In this document: piece by piece, positions 7,945-15,164 of the stretch | How positions within the stretch are numbered: position 1 is the stretch's first letter | Layout: every line of letters starts with the position of its first letter | NCBI RefSeq assembly: GCF_000426045.1 | Contig: NZ_AUEP01000013.1 | Location: 1 to 64,000 of the forward strand | Reading direction: 5' to 3' | From: Marmoricola sp. URHB0036 | GTDB lineage: Bacteria > Actinomycetota > Actinomycetes > Propionibacteriales > Nocardioidaceae | DNA length: 64,000 bases | Made by a program: the position numbers and the translations under genes | The notes under the pieces: generated by a model | What the model was told of the DNA's origin: nothing | Databases searched by the model: none | Seen by the model: only the letters and a program-made list of their open reading frames with translations

Positions 7945-8166
7945 GTGGCCAGGATCGACCAGGACGACGCACGCGCAGAGCTCGTGGCAACGCTGCTGGA
8001 CAAGGTGCAGCAGGATCAATATCCATCGACCACGATGCTGGATCTCATCGAGGAGCTGTTGACGCCCGAGGAGACGCCGGCGTACGTCGTCTTCCTGCAG
8101 GACCGCATTCGCTCGGAGTCGTATCCGAGCATTCCGTTGCTGAAGCGTCTCACCGCGCTCGTCTGA
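7945..8166 (+). CDS. Small hypothetical protein at the head of the gas-vesicle region
   Basis: This encodes 73 residues from a GTG at 7945, chosen because GGGAGG sits 5-10 bases upstream; an ATG at 7870 would add an unlikely Arg-rich leader. The product is helical with two similar halves: LVATLLDKVQQDQYPSTTML then VVFLQDRIRSESYPSIPLL. The repeated Y-P-S-x-x-x-L motif suggests an internal duplication. Its position just before the vesicle genes suggests a linked role, but no function is known to me. Confidence 0.7.
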   Translation: MARIDQDDARAELVATLLDKVQQDQYPSTTMLDLIEELLTPEETPAYVVFLQDRIRSESYPSIPLLKRLTALV

Positions 8167-8349
8167 GGCTCGGAACTGCCGGGTGTCCTACGGCAGATCT
8201 GCCTGTGATGTGCGTAACACACAGCAACGTGGGTAAGGAAAGAGACGAGCACGACGGGGCTCGAGCCTTCCGCAGATCGGTTGTCTCGAGTGGGGTGTTC
8301 GGGGATGCGTCGCCGGGTCGGTGACGTCGAGGGAGCAACAGGGAGAACC

Positions 8350-9519
8350 ATGTCCGCTGCCAAAATTGGGCTCGGGGTGGCCGCCGGCTACCTGCTGGGC
8401 CGTACCAAGAAGTTCAAGCTGGCCATCACCGTGGGGAGCATGCTCGCCGGCCAGCGCATAGCCACCAACCCACAGGCGTTGATGAAGCAACTGGGGGAGC
8501 TGGCCGACAAGAATCCGGAGTTCGCCAAGCTGCAGGACCGGATCAAGGGCGAGCTGTTCACCGCCGCGAGAAGCGCGGCCATCTCCGTCGCCAGCAACCG
8601 TCTGGATTCCGCCAACAAGGCGCTCACCTCGCAGCGTCGGGGCGATGACGAGGACGAGTACGACGACTACGAGGAGGACGAGCAGGCGCCCGAGGAGGAC
8701 TACGACGAGGAGCCTGAGGACGAGGAGTCTGAGGACGAGGAGTCTGAGGACGAGGAGTCCGAAGAGCCTGCTGATGAGTACGAGGACGAAGAGTCCGAGG
8801 ACGAGGAGCCTGAGGACGAGGAGTCCGAGGGCGACGACGCCGAAGAGCCTGCTGATGAGTACGAGGACGAAGAGGCCGAGGACGAGGAACCTGAGGACGA
8901 GGAGTCCGAGGACGAGGAGTCCGAAGAGCCTGCTGACGAGTACGAGGACGAAGAGGCTGACGAGCCCGAGGACGAGCCTGAGGACGAGCCCGAGGACGAC
9001 GGGGCCGAGGACGAGCCTGAGGACGAGGCCGATCAGCCCGAGGACGAGGATGACGAGGAGCCGGTGAGCCGGTCCTCCCGTTCATCCCGGCCGCGGCGCG
9101 GTCGCTCCCGTCGTACAGCCAAGAAGTCGGCAGCCAAGAAGTCCGCACCGGCGAAGAAGTCGGCTCCGGCCAAGAAGTCGGCAGCCAAGAAGTCGGCTCC
9201 GGCGAAGAAGTCTGCGGCCAAGAAGGCGTCGCCGGCGAAGAAGTCCGCCGCGAAGAAGTCCGCGCCGGCGAAGAAGTCGGCTCCGGCCAAGAAGTCAACG
9301 GCCAAGAAGACCTCGCCCGCGAAGAAGGCGACGGCCAAGAAGACGACGACCAAGCGGACGTCGACTGCCAAGAAGTCGGCACCGGCGAAGAAGTCGGCGC
9401 CCGCCAAGAAGGCAGCCGCCAAGAAGGCGCCGGCCACCAAGTCCACGGCCAAGAAGTCCACGGCCAAGAAATCCGCCTCGCGGAGCCGTTCGCGCTCCGG
9501 CGCAGGCTCGAGGAGCTGA
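8350..9519 (+). CDS. GvpY-like gas-vesicle-associated protein with acidic and Lys/Ala-rich repeats
   Basis: This 389-residue protein has three distinct parts. Residues 1-~95 have a small-residue hydrophobic stretch and a conserved-looking start ([20 protein letters not shown]) like the GvpY proteins of Streptomyces vesicle clusters, which are often misannotated as DNA primase. Residues ~97-238 are almost entirely Asp/Glu with Ser, Pro and Tyr. Residues ~255-376 are repeated PAKKSA/AAKK units like histone H1 tails. The start at 8350 has GGGAG upstream. The protein is a strong polyampholyte and may bind vesicles, nucleic acid or itself. The next gene begins 5 bp after its stop. The GvpY match is from memory of family sequence, so moderate. 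Confidence 0.8.
   Translation: MSAAKIGLGVAAGYLLGRTKKFKLAITVGSMLAGQRIATNPQALMKQLGELADKNPEFAKLQDRIKGELFTAARSAAISVASNRLDSANKALTSQRRGDDEDEYDDYEEDEQAPEEDYDEEPEDEESEDEESEDEESEEPADEYEDEESEDEEPEDEESEGDDAEEPADEYEDEEAEDEEPEDEESEDEESEEPADEYEDEEADEPEDEPEDEPEDDGAEDEPEDEADQPEDEDDEEPVSRSSRSSRPRRGRSRRTAKKSAAKKSAPAKKSAPAKKSAAKKSAPAKKSAAKKASPAKKSAAKKSAPAKKSAPAKKSTAKKTSPAKKATAKKTTTKRTSTAKKSAPAKKSAPAKKAAAKKAPATKSTAKKSTAKKSASRSRSRSGAGSRS
8641..9063 (+). repeat. In-frame acidic repeat tract (Glu/Asp-Ser-Pro)
   Basis: This is an imperfect array of GAGGACGAG-based codons encoding units such as EDEESEDEE and [11 protein letters not shown]. The longer unit containing PADEYEDEE occurs three times. It is coding and not a CRISPR. 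Such tracts are prone to copy-number change. Confidence 0.85.
9118..9477 (+). repeat. In-frame Lys/Ala repeat tract (KKSA/KKTA)
   Basis: More than 15 short units of the type [11 protein letters not shown] are encoded by near-identical codons (GCCAAGAAGTCG and variants). It follows the acidic tract in the same protein and gives a highly basic C-terminal third. Confidence 0.85.
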
Positions 9520-9524
9520 TCGCG

Positions 9525-10649
9525 ATGGCGAAGAACACAGGAACCGAGGGCCTCGACAAGCTGAAGGACTCCGGGTCAGAGCTGCTCCGCAACCTGGGCG
9601 ACAAGGCCATGGACACGGTCAACGACAAGCTCAGCGGCCTGACCGACAAGCTGACCGACATCGGTGACGGAGGTCCGATCGGCAAGGCCACGGCCAAGGC
9701 CGGCGAGGCCGCCGCCCAGGGGGACAACCCGGTCTTGGGTGGTCTGAAGGGCGCAGCGTCCGGCATCAAGGACAAGATCACCGGCGGGGGCGGCGGCAAG
9801 AGCGGCGGCGGGAAGGCCACCAAGTCCACCAACATCGTCGAGACGATCGATGTCGGCGTGCCGGTGCGGGTCGCCTACAACCAGTGGACCGAGTTCGGTG
9901 CGTTCCCCAGCTTCATGAAGAAGGTGGAGAACGCCGAGGCAACCGACGACAACAAGATCAACTTCAAGGCGCAGATCTTCCTCAGCCACCGCAGCTGGGA
10001 GGCGACGATCCTCCAGCAGATCCCCGACGAGTGCATCGTGTGGCGCTCGAAGGGTCAGAAGGGGCACGTCGACGGCGCGGTCACCTTCCACGAGATCGGG
10101 CCCAACCTGACCCGCATCCTCGTCGTACTGGAGTACTACCCGCAGGGTCTGTTCGAGAAGACCGGCAACATCTGGGAGGCCCAGGGACGTCGGGCCCGGG
10201 CCGAGGTGCGCCACTTCCGTCGCCACGTGATGACGCGGACCATCCTCGATCCCGACGGGGTCGAGGGGTGGCGCGGCCGCATCGAGGACGGCGAGGTCGT
10301 GGAGAGCCATGAGGAGGCTCTCGAGCGCGAGGAGCAGGAAGAGCAGGAAGCGGACGAGAGTCCAGAGGACTCCGAGGACGAGTACGACGAGGAGGGTGAG
10401 TCCGAGGACGACGAGGCCGAGGAGGAGCCCGAGGACGAGTACGACGAGGAGGGTGAGTCCGAGGACGACGAGGCCGAGGAGGAGCCCGAGGACGAGTACG
10501 ACGAGGAGGGTGAGTCCGAGGACGACGAGGCCGAGGAGGAGCCCGAGGACGAGTACGACGAGGAGGGTGAGCCCGAGGAAGACGAAGCCGAGGAGGAGCC
10601 CGAGGAGGAGGAAGAGGAGTCACCGCCACGCCGGCGCCGCGCCAGCTAG
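9525..10649 (+). CDS. SRPBCC-domain gas-vesicle cluster protein (GvpZ-like) with acidic repeat tail
   Basis: This 374-residue protein starts with an amphipathic helical region (residues 1-90, [17 protein letters not shown]). An SRPBCC/cyclase-like domain at ~100-230 follows ([68 protein letters not shown]). The C-terminal ~100 residues are Asp/Glu repeats. SRPBCC proteins at this position in Streptomyces vesicle operons are called GvpZ-like. SRPBCC folds usually bind hydrophobic ligands, so a vesicle-assembly chaperone role is possible (inference). GAGGAG precedes the start by 6 bases. Confidence 0.82.
   Translation: MAKNTGTEGLDKLKDSGSELLRNLGDKAMDTVNDKLSGLTDKLTDIGDGGPIGKATAKAGEAAAQGDNPVLGGLKGAASGIKDKITGGGGGKSGGGKATKSTNIVETIDVGVPVRVAYNQWTEFGAFPSFMKKVENAEATDDNKINFKAQIFLSHRSWEATILQQIPDECIVWRSKGQKGHVDGAVTFHEIGPNLTRILVVLEYYPQGLFEKTGNIWEAQGRRARAEVRHFRRHVMTRTILDPDGVEGWRGRIEDGEVVESHEEALEREEQEEQEADESPEDSEDEYDEEGESEDDEAEEEPEDEYDEEGESEDDEAEEEPEDEYDEEGESEDDEAEEEPEDEYDEEGEPEEDEAEEEPEEEEEESPPRRRRAS
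10374..10601 (+). repeat. Four tandem 57-bp in-frame repeats
   Basis: Four head-to-tail copies start at 10374, 10431, 10488 and 10545. Each encodes 19 residues beginning EDEYDEEGE and ending DEAEEEP. The first three are nearly identical in DNA; the fourth differs at the Ser-Glu-Asp positions. This indicates recent expansion by slippage or unequal exchange. Confidence 0.95.
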
Positions 10650-10694
10650 CAGATCCGACCACCAGACCTCAGGCTCACCACGAAAGGACACACC

Positions 10695-11105
10695 GTGACT
10701 GTTCAGACCACGCAGCGCCGCGGCGGCGGCTATCTCGAGCGACCCGCCCCGAGCGGGCTCGCCGACGTCCTCGAGATCATCCTCGACAAGGGCATCGTCA
10801 TCGACATCTACCTGCGCGTCTCGCTGGTGGGTATCGAGCTGCTCACCATCGATGCGCGCATCGTCATCGCGAGCGTCGACACCTACCTGCGCTTCGCGGA
10901 GGCGACCAACCGCCTCGACCTCTACGAGCACGGTGGCAAGGACCTGACCGAGGTTGTCGGCGACCTGCAGGAGAGCGGCGCCGCCAAGAAGGTCGGTGGA
11001 GCCGTCAAGGGGGTCAAGAAGGCGATCAAGGGCGGCAGCGACGACGACGACCGCTCGTCGAGTCGCAGCAGGTCCTCGCGCCGACGTCAGACCGAGGATG
11101 CCTGA
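10695..11105 (+). CDS. gvpA: Gas vesicle structural protein GvpA
   Basis: This is a 136-residue shell protein. Residues ~18-78 carry the GvpA core ([40 protein letters not shown]), which packs into the ribbed vesicle wall. Actinobacterial GvpA proteins carry an extra C-terminal tail; here it is Lys/Ser/Arg-rich after residue ~95. Start is a GTG with GAAAGG 8 bases upstream. It is the only full GvpA core with the [15 protein letters not shown] pattern of the main subunit; the other two family members in the operon look like GvpJ and GvpS. Confidence 0.95.
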   Translation: MTVQTTQRRGGGYLERPAPSGLADVLEIILDKGIVIDIYLRVSLVGIELLTIDARIVIASVDTYLRFAEATNRLDLYEHGGKDLTEVVGDLQESGAAKKVGGAVKGVKKAIKGGSDDDDRSSSRSRSSRRRQTEDA

Positions 11106-11856
11106 GGCTCACGAGCGCGCCCCCGAGACCGGGTACTACGTCTACGGCGTGGTCCCGGCCCCCGGGGGCTCGCCCCTGCCACTGCAGGGCATCGACCAGG
11201 CTGACGTCGAGTACGTCGCGTACGAGGAGGTGGCCGCAGCGGTGTCGGTCATCGCTCTCGACCGCCCTCCCGGACGCCGGGCCGAGCTGATGGCGCACAA
11301 CTCGGTCGTCGACGCGCTGGCCAACGCCACCACGGTGCTGCCGGTGAAGTTCGGCTCGATCATGGCGGACCGCGACAGCGTCATCCACGACCTGCTCGCC
11401 CCGTCGCACGATCGTTTCGCGGACCTCCTGGCCAACCTGGCGGGCTGTCGCCAGTTCAACCTGAGGGCCACCTACGTGCAGGACCAGGTCCTGGCCGAGG
11501 TGGTGCAGAGCAATCCGGAGATCGCCGAGCTCAGACGACGGACGCGGGAGCTGCCCGAGGGCACGATGCACCCCGACCTGGTGCGGCTGGGTGAGCTCGT
11601 CTCGCGCGTGCTCGAGGACAAGCGCGACGACGACGCCCGCACCATCCTGGACACGATCCGACCGTTTGCGCTGGACGAGGCGCGTCGGCAAGGTGGGGGA
11701 GTGGACCACTTGCTGGACCTGGCCGTGTTGGTCGAGGACGAGCGGATCGCCGAGTTCGAGGACGGCCTCGAGCAGCTGGCCGAGGCGTTGCACGAGCGTG
11801 TGCGTCTGCGCCTGGTCGGACCGGTGGCGCCGTACGAGTTCGCGGGCGCCGGCTGA
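11098..11856 (+). CDS. gvpF: Gas vesicle protein GvpF (GvpL/F family)
   Basis: This encodes 252 residues from the ATG at 11098, which overlaps the gvpA stop by 8 bp; the longer open frame from 10954 is Arg-rich and unlikely. The N-terminus has the family signature [10 protein letters not shown]. It also carries [19 protein letters not shown] and ends [12 protein letters not shown], as GvpF/L proteins do. GvpF binds GvpA and is thought to prevent its premature aggregation and help initiate vesicles. A second family member, gvpL, lies downstream. Confidence 0.93.
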   Translation: MPEAHERAPETGYYVYGVVPAPGGSPLPLQGIDQADVEYVAYEEVAAAVSVIALDRPPGRRAELMAHNSVVDALANATTVLPVKFGSIMADRDSVIHDLLAPSHDRFADLLANLAGCRQFNLRATYVQDQVLAEVVQSNPEIAELRRRTRELPEGTMHPDLVRLGELVSRVLEDKRDDDARTILDTIRPFALDEARRQGGGVDHLLDLAVLVEDERIAEFEDGLEQLAEALHERVRLRLVGPVAPYEFAGAG

Positions 11857-12104
11857 TGGGCCTCATCAAGGGCATCCTCGGTCTGCCGACAGCACCGCTC
11901 CGCGGCGTCGTCGCGGCGGCCGAGCAGGTGCGCCAGCACGCCGAGGAGGTCTTCTACGACCCGGTGGCGATCCGTCAGCAGCTGGAAGAGGTCGAGCGCC
12001 AGCGGGCCGAGGGCATCCTGAGTGATGCTGAAGCAACGATGTGGGAGGACGAGCTCGTCGAGCGGCTGTTGGTCGCGCGGGACCGTCCCAGAAGGGAGCA
12101 GTGA
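11856..12104 (+). CDS. gvpG: Gas vesicle protein GvpG
   Basis: This 82-residue helical protein begins with the GvpG hallmark GLIKGILGLPTAPLRGVVAA and continues EVFYDPVAIRQQLEEVERQR with an EGILSDAEA motif. GvpG is a minor vesicle protein that binds GvpF/L and is needed for assembly. Its ATG overlaps the gvpF stop by one base and its own stop overlaps gvpO, so the operon is tightly coupled. Confidence 0.95.
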   Translation: MGLIKGILGLPTAPLRGVVAAAEQVRQHAEEVFYDPVAIRQQLEEVERQRAEGILSDAEATMWEDELVERLLVARDRPRREQ

Positions 12105-12544
12105 TGGCAGCGAGCACGTCTCGGTCATCCGGCACCAAGAAATCGAGCACGCGCAAGACCGCCGCCAAGAAGAGCAGCGACGAGGGAAACGAGGACCAGA
12201 GCACCACCACCAAGAAGAGCGGCAGCAGCTCGACGAGGAAGGCGTCCCCGCGCTCGCAGAGTGCGCCGCGCGCAGAGTCGCGTCCGGCCGCGCGCGCCAG
12301 CCAGGTCGCCGCCAAGGCTGCCGGTGAGCTGCTCGAGCTGACCGGCAAGGCCGTCGAGGGCGTCACCGGACTGGAGAGCACGGACGACGGCTGGACCGTG
12401 CAGGTCGAGGTGGTCGAGATGCGCCGCATCCCGGACACCACCGACGTGCTGGCGCTCTACGAGGTCAGCACCGACAAGCAGGGTTCGCTGCTCGGCTACC
12501 GGCGGCTGCGCCGCTACGCCCGGGGAACACCGGGTGACGACTGA
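12104..12544 (+). CDS. gvpO: Gas vesicle protein GvpO
   Basis: This encodes 146 residues from the ATG at 12104 overlapping the gvpG stop. The first ~65 residues are a disordered Ser/Lys/Arg-rich extension. Residues ~70-140 match the GvpO domain (AGELLELTGKAVEGVTGLES, GWTVQVEVVEMRRIPDTTDV, LALYEVSTDKQGSLLGY). GvpO is required for vesicle formation in haloarchaea and conserved in actinobacterial clusters. It ends with Arg-rich RRLRRYARG. Confidence 0.93.
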   Translation: MAASTSRSSGTKKSSTRKTAAKKSSDEGNEDQSTTTKKSGSSSTRKASPRSQSAPRAESRPAARASQVAAKAAGELLELTGKAVEGVTGLESTDDGWTVQVEVVEMRRIPDTTDVLALYEVSTDKQGSLLGYRRLRRYARGTPGDD

Positions 12545-12900
12545 TGACCGAGGCTGCTGGCACCCCCGCCACCTCTCGTCCCTACTCCAGCTCGGTGGAG
12601 CGCAGCTCCTACGGACCTGCGCCCGCGAACCTCGCCGACATCCTCGAGCGGGTGCTCGACAAGGGCATCATCATCGCGGGTGACATCAAGGTGAACCTGC
12701 TCGACATCGAGCTCCTGACGATCAAGATCAGGCTGCTGATCGTCTCGGTCGACAAGGCAGCCGAGATGGGCATCGACTGGTGGCGCAACGATCCGATGCT
12801 CAGCTCGAGCGAGCAGGGACTGGCCGACGAGAACCGCGAGCTGAGGCGCCGACTCGAGGAGCTGGAGGCCGGCTCGGGGGGAGACAGGGCCGATGCCTGA
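12544..12900 (+). CDS. gvpJ: Gas vesicle protein GvpJ (minor GvpA-family protein)
   Basis: This 118-residue GvpA-fold protein has the GvpJ-type core ANLADILERVLDKGIIIAGD, then IKVNLLDIELLTIKIRLLIV and SVDKAAEMGIDWW. The W-W after the core and the acidic helical tail ([14 protein letters not shown]) distinguish it from the main shell protein. It probably helps nucleate or shape vesicles. The start overlaps the gvpO stop by one base. Confidence 0.9.
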   Translation: MTEAAGTPATSRPYSSSVERSSYGPAPANLADILERVLDKGIIIAGDIKVNLLDIELLTIKIRLLIVSVDKAAEMGIDWWRNDPMLSSSEQGLADENRELRRRLEELEAGSGGDRADA

Positions 12901-13660
12901 GTCGCAACCCGAGCACGGTCGCTACCTGTTCGCCTTCGCTCGAGGGCTGGATCCAGCGCGGCTGGTGGGTGTCCTGGGCCTTCGTGGCGCGCCACTCGAG
13001 GTGGTCGAGCATCGGGACCTGCAGGCGGTCGTCTGCTCGGTGGACCTCGAGGAGTTCGGCGAGGACCGGCTCAAGGAGCACCTCGAGGACATGGAGTGGC
13101 TCGAGGAGGTCGCCCGCACGCACCACGATGTCGTCTACGCCGTCTCCGAGGTAGGTGCCGTCGCCCCCACGCGGCTGGTCACCATCTGTTCCGACGACGC
13201 CAGCGTGCGGGGACGCGTCGAGACTCTGCACACCCAGCTGTCCGAGGCGCTCAGCCGTGTCGAGGGGCGACGCGAGTGGAGCGTCAAGGTCTACGCAACG
13301 AGGCCGGCGCCACCGGAGACCGTTGACGCGGGGCGACCGGCGTCCGGCGCGGCGTACCTCCAGCGCAAGCGCGAGCAGGCGGCCCAGCGGCGGTCGACCG
13401 GCGACCAGCACCTTCGAGAGGCCGACGAGATCCACCAGACGCTGACGCGTTCGGTGGTCGCGACCAGGGTGCTGCAACCGCAGGACCCTCGGCTGACCGG
13501 CAGGGCCGACACCATGATCCTCAACGGTGCCTACCTCGTCCCCACGGAGGAGACCGACGGCTTCCGCGCCGTGGTGTCCCGTCTGGCCGAGCTCAACCCG
13601 ACGCTGGAGATCGAGCTGAACGGTCCGTGGCCGCCCTACTCCTTCGCCACGCTCGACTGA
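12893..13660 (+). CDS. gvpL: Gas vesicle protein GvpL (second GvpL/F family protein)
   Basis: This 255-residue second GvpL/F protein starts GRYLFAFARGLDPARL and has the conserved core VVCSVDLEEFGEDRLKEHLE, THHDVVYAVSEVGAVAPTRL and a C-terminal GPWPPYSFATLD. Between ~145 and ~185 is an extra charged helical segment with YLQRKREQAAQRR, as expected of GvpL. It begins inside the last codons of gvpJ (8-bp overlap). Confidence 0.93.
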   Translation: MPESQPEHGRYLFAFARGLDPARLVGVLGLRGAPLEVVEHRDLQAVVCSVDLEEFGEDRLKEHLEDMEWLEEVARTHHDVVYAVSEVGAVAPTRLVTICSDDASVRGRVETLHTQLSEALSRVEGRREWSVKVYATRPAPPETVDAGRPASGAAYLQRKREQAAQRRSTGDQHLREADEIHQTLTRSVVATRVLQPQDPRLTGRADTMILNGAYLVPTEETDGFRAVVSRLAELNPTLEIELNGPWPPYSFATLD

Positions 13661-13661
13661 C

Positions 13662-13898
13662 ATGAGCGAGATCCAGAGCTCCGTCGGGGGACAGCTCTCG
13701 GTGCGGGATGCCGGCCAGATCTCGCTCGTGGACCTTCTGGATCGACTCCTCGGCACCGGTGTCGTGCTGGCCGGTGACGTGCTGATCTCCCTGGCTGGGG
13801 TGGACCTGGTGCAGATCCGGTTGCACGCGCTCATCACGACCGTGAGGGCGGACATGCCGGTTCCGCGCAACCTGCAAGGAGGAGGCACAGATGGCTGA
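13662..13898 (+). CDS. gvpS: Gas vesicle protein GvpS (short GvpA-family protein)
   Basis: This encodes 78 residues. The core (QISLVDLLDRLLGTGVVLAG, DVLISLAGVDLVQIRLHALI) is a GvpA fold with the sequence features of the minor protein placed between gvpL and gvpK in Streptomyces. It starts one base after the gvpL stop and overlaps gvpK by 8 bp. The AGGAGG ribosome site for gvpK lies within its last codons. Confidence 0.9.
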   Translation: MSEIQSSVGGQLSVRDAGQISLVDLLDRLLGTGVVLAGDVLISLAGVDLVQIRLHALITTVRADMPVPRNLQGGGTDG

Positions 13899-14190
13899 GA
13901 ACGCCCGTCGACTGCTGACCCAGCGGCTCGAGACCGACCCGGACTCCGTGGAGCGCGACCTGTTCAAGCTCGTGCTCACCATCATCGAGCTGGTCCGCCA
14001 GCTGATGGAGGCCCAGGCGCTGCGCCGGGTGGAGGAGGGGGACCTCACCGACGACCAGGTGGAGGCCCTCGGGCTCGGGCTGAGTCGGCTCGAGGAGGCG
14101 ATGGAGGACCTGAAGTCGCGCTACGACCTCACCACGGAGGACCTGAACATCGACCTCGGTCCGCTCGGCACCCTGCTCTCCGAGCCCTGA
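13891..14190 (+). CDS. gvpK: Gas vesicle protein GvpK
   Basis: This 99-residue helical protein has the GvpK signature DPDSVERDLFKLVLTIIELV, RQLMEAQALRRVEEGDLTDD and ends ERM-like with LSRLEEAMEDLKSRYDLTTE, DLNIDLGPLGTLL. GvpK is a small accessory protein required for vesicle formation in several organisms. It closes the operon. Confidence 0.95.
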   Translation: MAENARRLLTQRLETDPDSVERDLFKLVLTIIELVRQLMEAQALRRVEEGDLTDDQVEALGLGLSRLEEAMEDLKSRYDLTTEDLNIDLGPLGTLLSEP

Positions 14191-14315
14191 CGACGTCGGG
14201 AAGGGTGCTGGCACACCACGACGTCCGCCTGCGCGTGCGCCGTACCTTTCGGTAACTTTTGTGACTATTCAGTATGGCGTTACGGGCACTCCGCTGGGGG
14301 TAGTGGTTTCGGAAT

Positions 14316-14334
14316 GCCGGGGAAACACCCCGGC
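14316..14334 (+). promoter_or_regulatory. Hairpin just upstream of the ribosome site
   Basis: GCCGGGG pairs with CCCCGGC around the loop AAACA, immediately before the GAGGGAGG ribosome site of the gene at 14351. It is too close to the start to end the gvp operon usefully, so a leader hairpin affecting translation or mRNA stability is more likely. Function is inferred only. Confidence 0.4.
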
Positions 14335-14350
14335 GAGGGAGGTTCTGGAA

Positions 14351-14998
14351 ATGACCCACAGCAACGCCATCAGGCGGCTGGGCCCGACGGGGCTCATCGC
14401 CGTCGTACTGGCACTGTCGATGACTCTGTTCGGAGCGGCGGTGGGCAGCGCATCAGCCGCTACCGCCCCAGGAAGGATCCACGCCAAGGCCAAGCACGTG
14501 AAGATCACCGCGCCGGTGCGCGGGGTGACCGCTGGCGGCCGCGTCGTGCGAGCGGTGTTCGTTCCCAAGCACTTCCAGACCACCGCGGGAGTGCTGACGG
14601 CGCGAGGGATCCTGAAGGGTCGCATCGTGCGCCCGGGTCCCGACCTGAAGTTCCTCAAGCGTGGAGTGGTCATGAAGGTGGCCTCGGTCGACGGTCACCG
14701 GGCAACGGCGCCGGCCGCGCGGGCGGCGGCCTTCCCGCCCACCCCGCCGGCGGGCGCGTGCAACGTGCTCAACCTGGTGCTGGCTCCGCTGGACCTGAAC
14801 ATCCTGGGGCTGCAGGTGCACCTGAACCGGGTGGTGCTCAACGTCATCGCCCAGTCGGGTGCGGGACAGCTGCTGGGCAACCTGCTGTGCTTCGTGGCGG
14901 GTCTCCTCGATGGGGGCAGCCCGTTGTCCAACCTGCTCGGCCGGGTCACCACCCTGCTGAACCGGATTCTCGGGGCCCTCGGAGCGCTGCGCGCCTGA
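14351..14998 (+). CDS. Secreted actinobacterial protein of unknown function
   Basis: This encodes 215 residues from the ATG at 14351, chosen because GAGGGAGG lies ~9 bases upstream; the frame is open from 14261. Residues 1-37 are a Sec signal peptide (TGLIAVVLALSMTLFGAAVG, cleavage near SASAA). The C-terminal half carries the conserved pattern CNVLNLVLAPLDLNILGLQV, HLNRVVLNVIAQSGAGQLLG, NLLCFVAGLLDGG, with two cysteines that could form a disulfide. I know this pattern from many actinobacterial secreted proteins, but no function is established to my knowledge. Confidence 0.82.
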   Translation: MTHSNAIRRLGPTGLIAVVLALSMTLFGAAVGSASAATAPGRIHAKAKHVKITAPVRGVTAGGRVVRAVFVPKHFQTTAGVLTARGILKGRIVRPGPDLKFLKRGVVMKVASVDGHRATAPAARAAAFPPTPPAGACNVLNLVLAPLDLNILGLQVHLNRVVLNVIAQSGAGQLLGNLLCFVAGLLDGGSPLSNLLGRVTTLLNRILGALGALRA

Positions 14999-15164
14999 CG
15001 CACGACAGCTAGCGGGGTTCGGGGCGGCGAGCCAACAGCTCGCCGTCCCGAACGCTGCGGACGGTCGATACTGCTGCCCGAGCACCGGCTGGCCTCGAAA
15101 GGTCGGCCGTGCGTGTGCGTGAGCGTCATGTCTCGGGATCCGCGGTACTGGGTACGAGGCATCC

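Noticed and set aside
8214-8236. Possible SigB/SigF promoter (GTAA to GGGTAA) before the GvpY-like gene
   Set aside because: The -35 match is poor and the spacing is short, so I did not list it.
8641-9477. Short repeats as a possible CRISPR array
   Set aside because: The repeats are in-frame, contiguous and without unique spacers; they encode acidic and Lys/Ala tracts.
8350-9519. DNA primase or histone H1 as the identity of this gene
   Set aside because: Such names arise from the acidic and Lys/Ala tails; no primase or H1 fold is visible and the context is gas vesicles.
10374-10601. 57-bp repeats as a possible mobile or regulatory repeat
   Set aside because: They are in frame inside the SRPBCC protein and explained as coding expansion.
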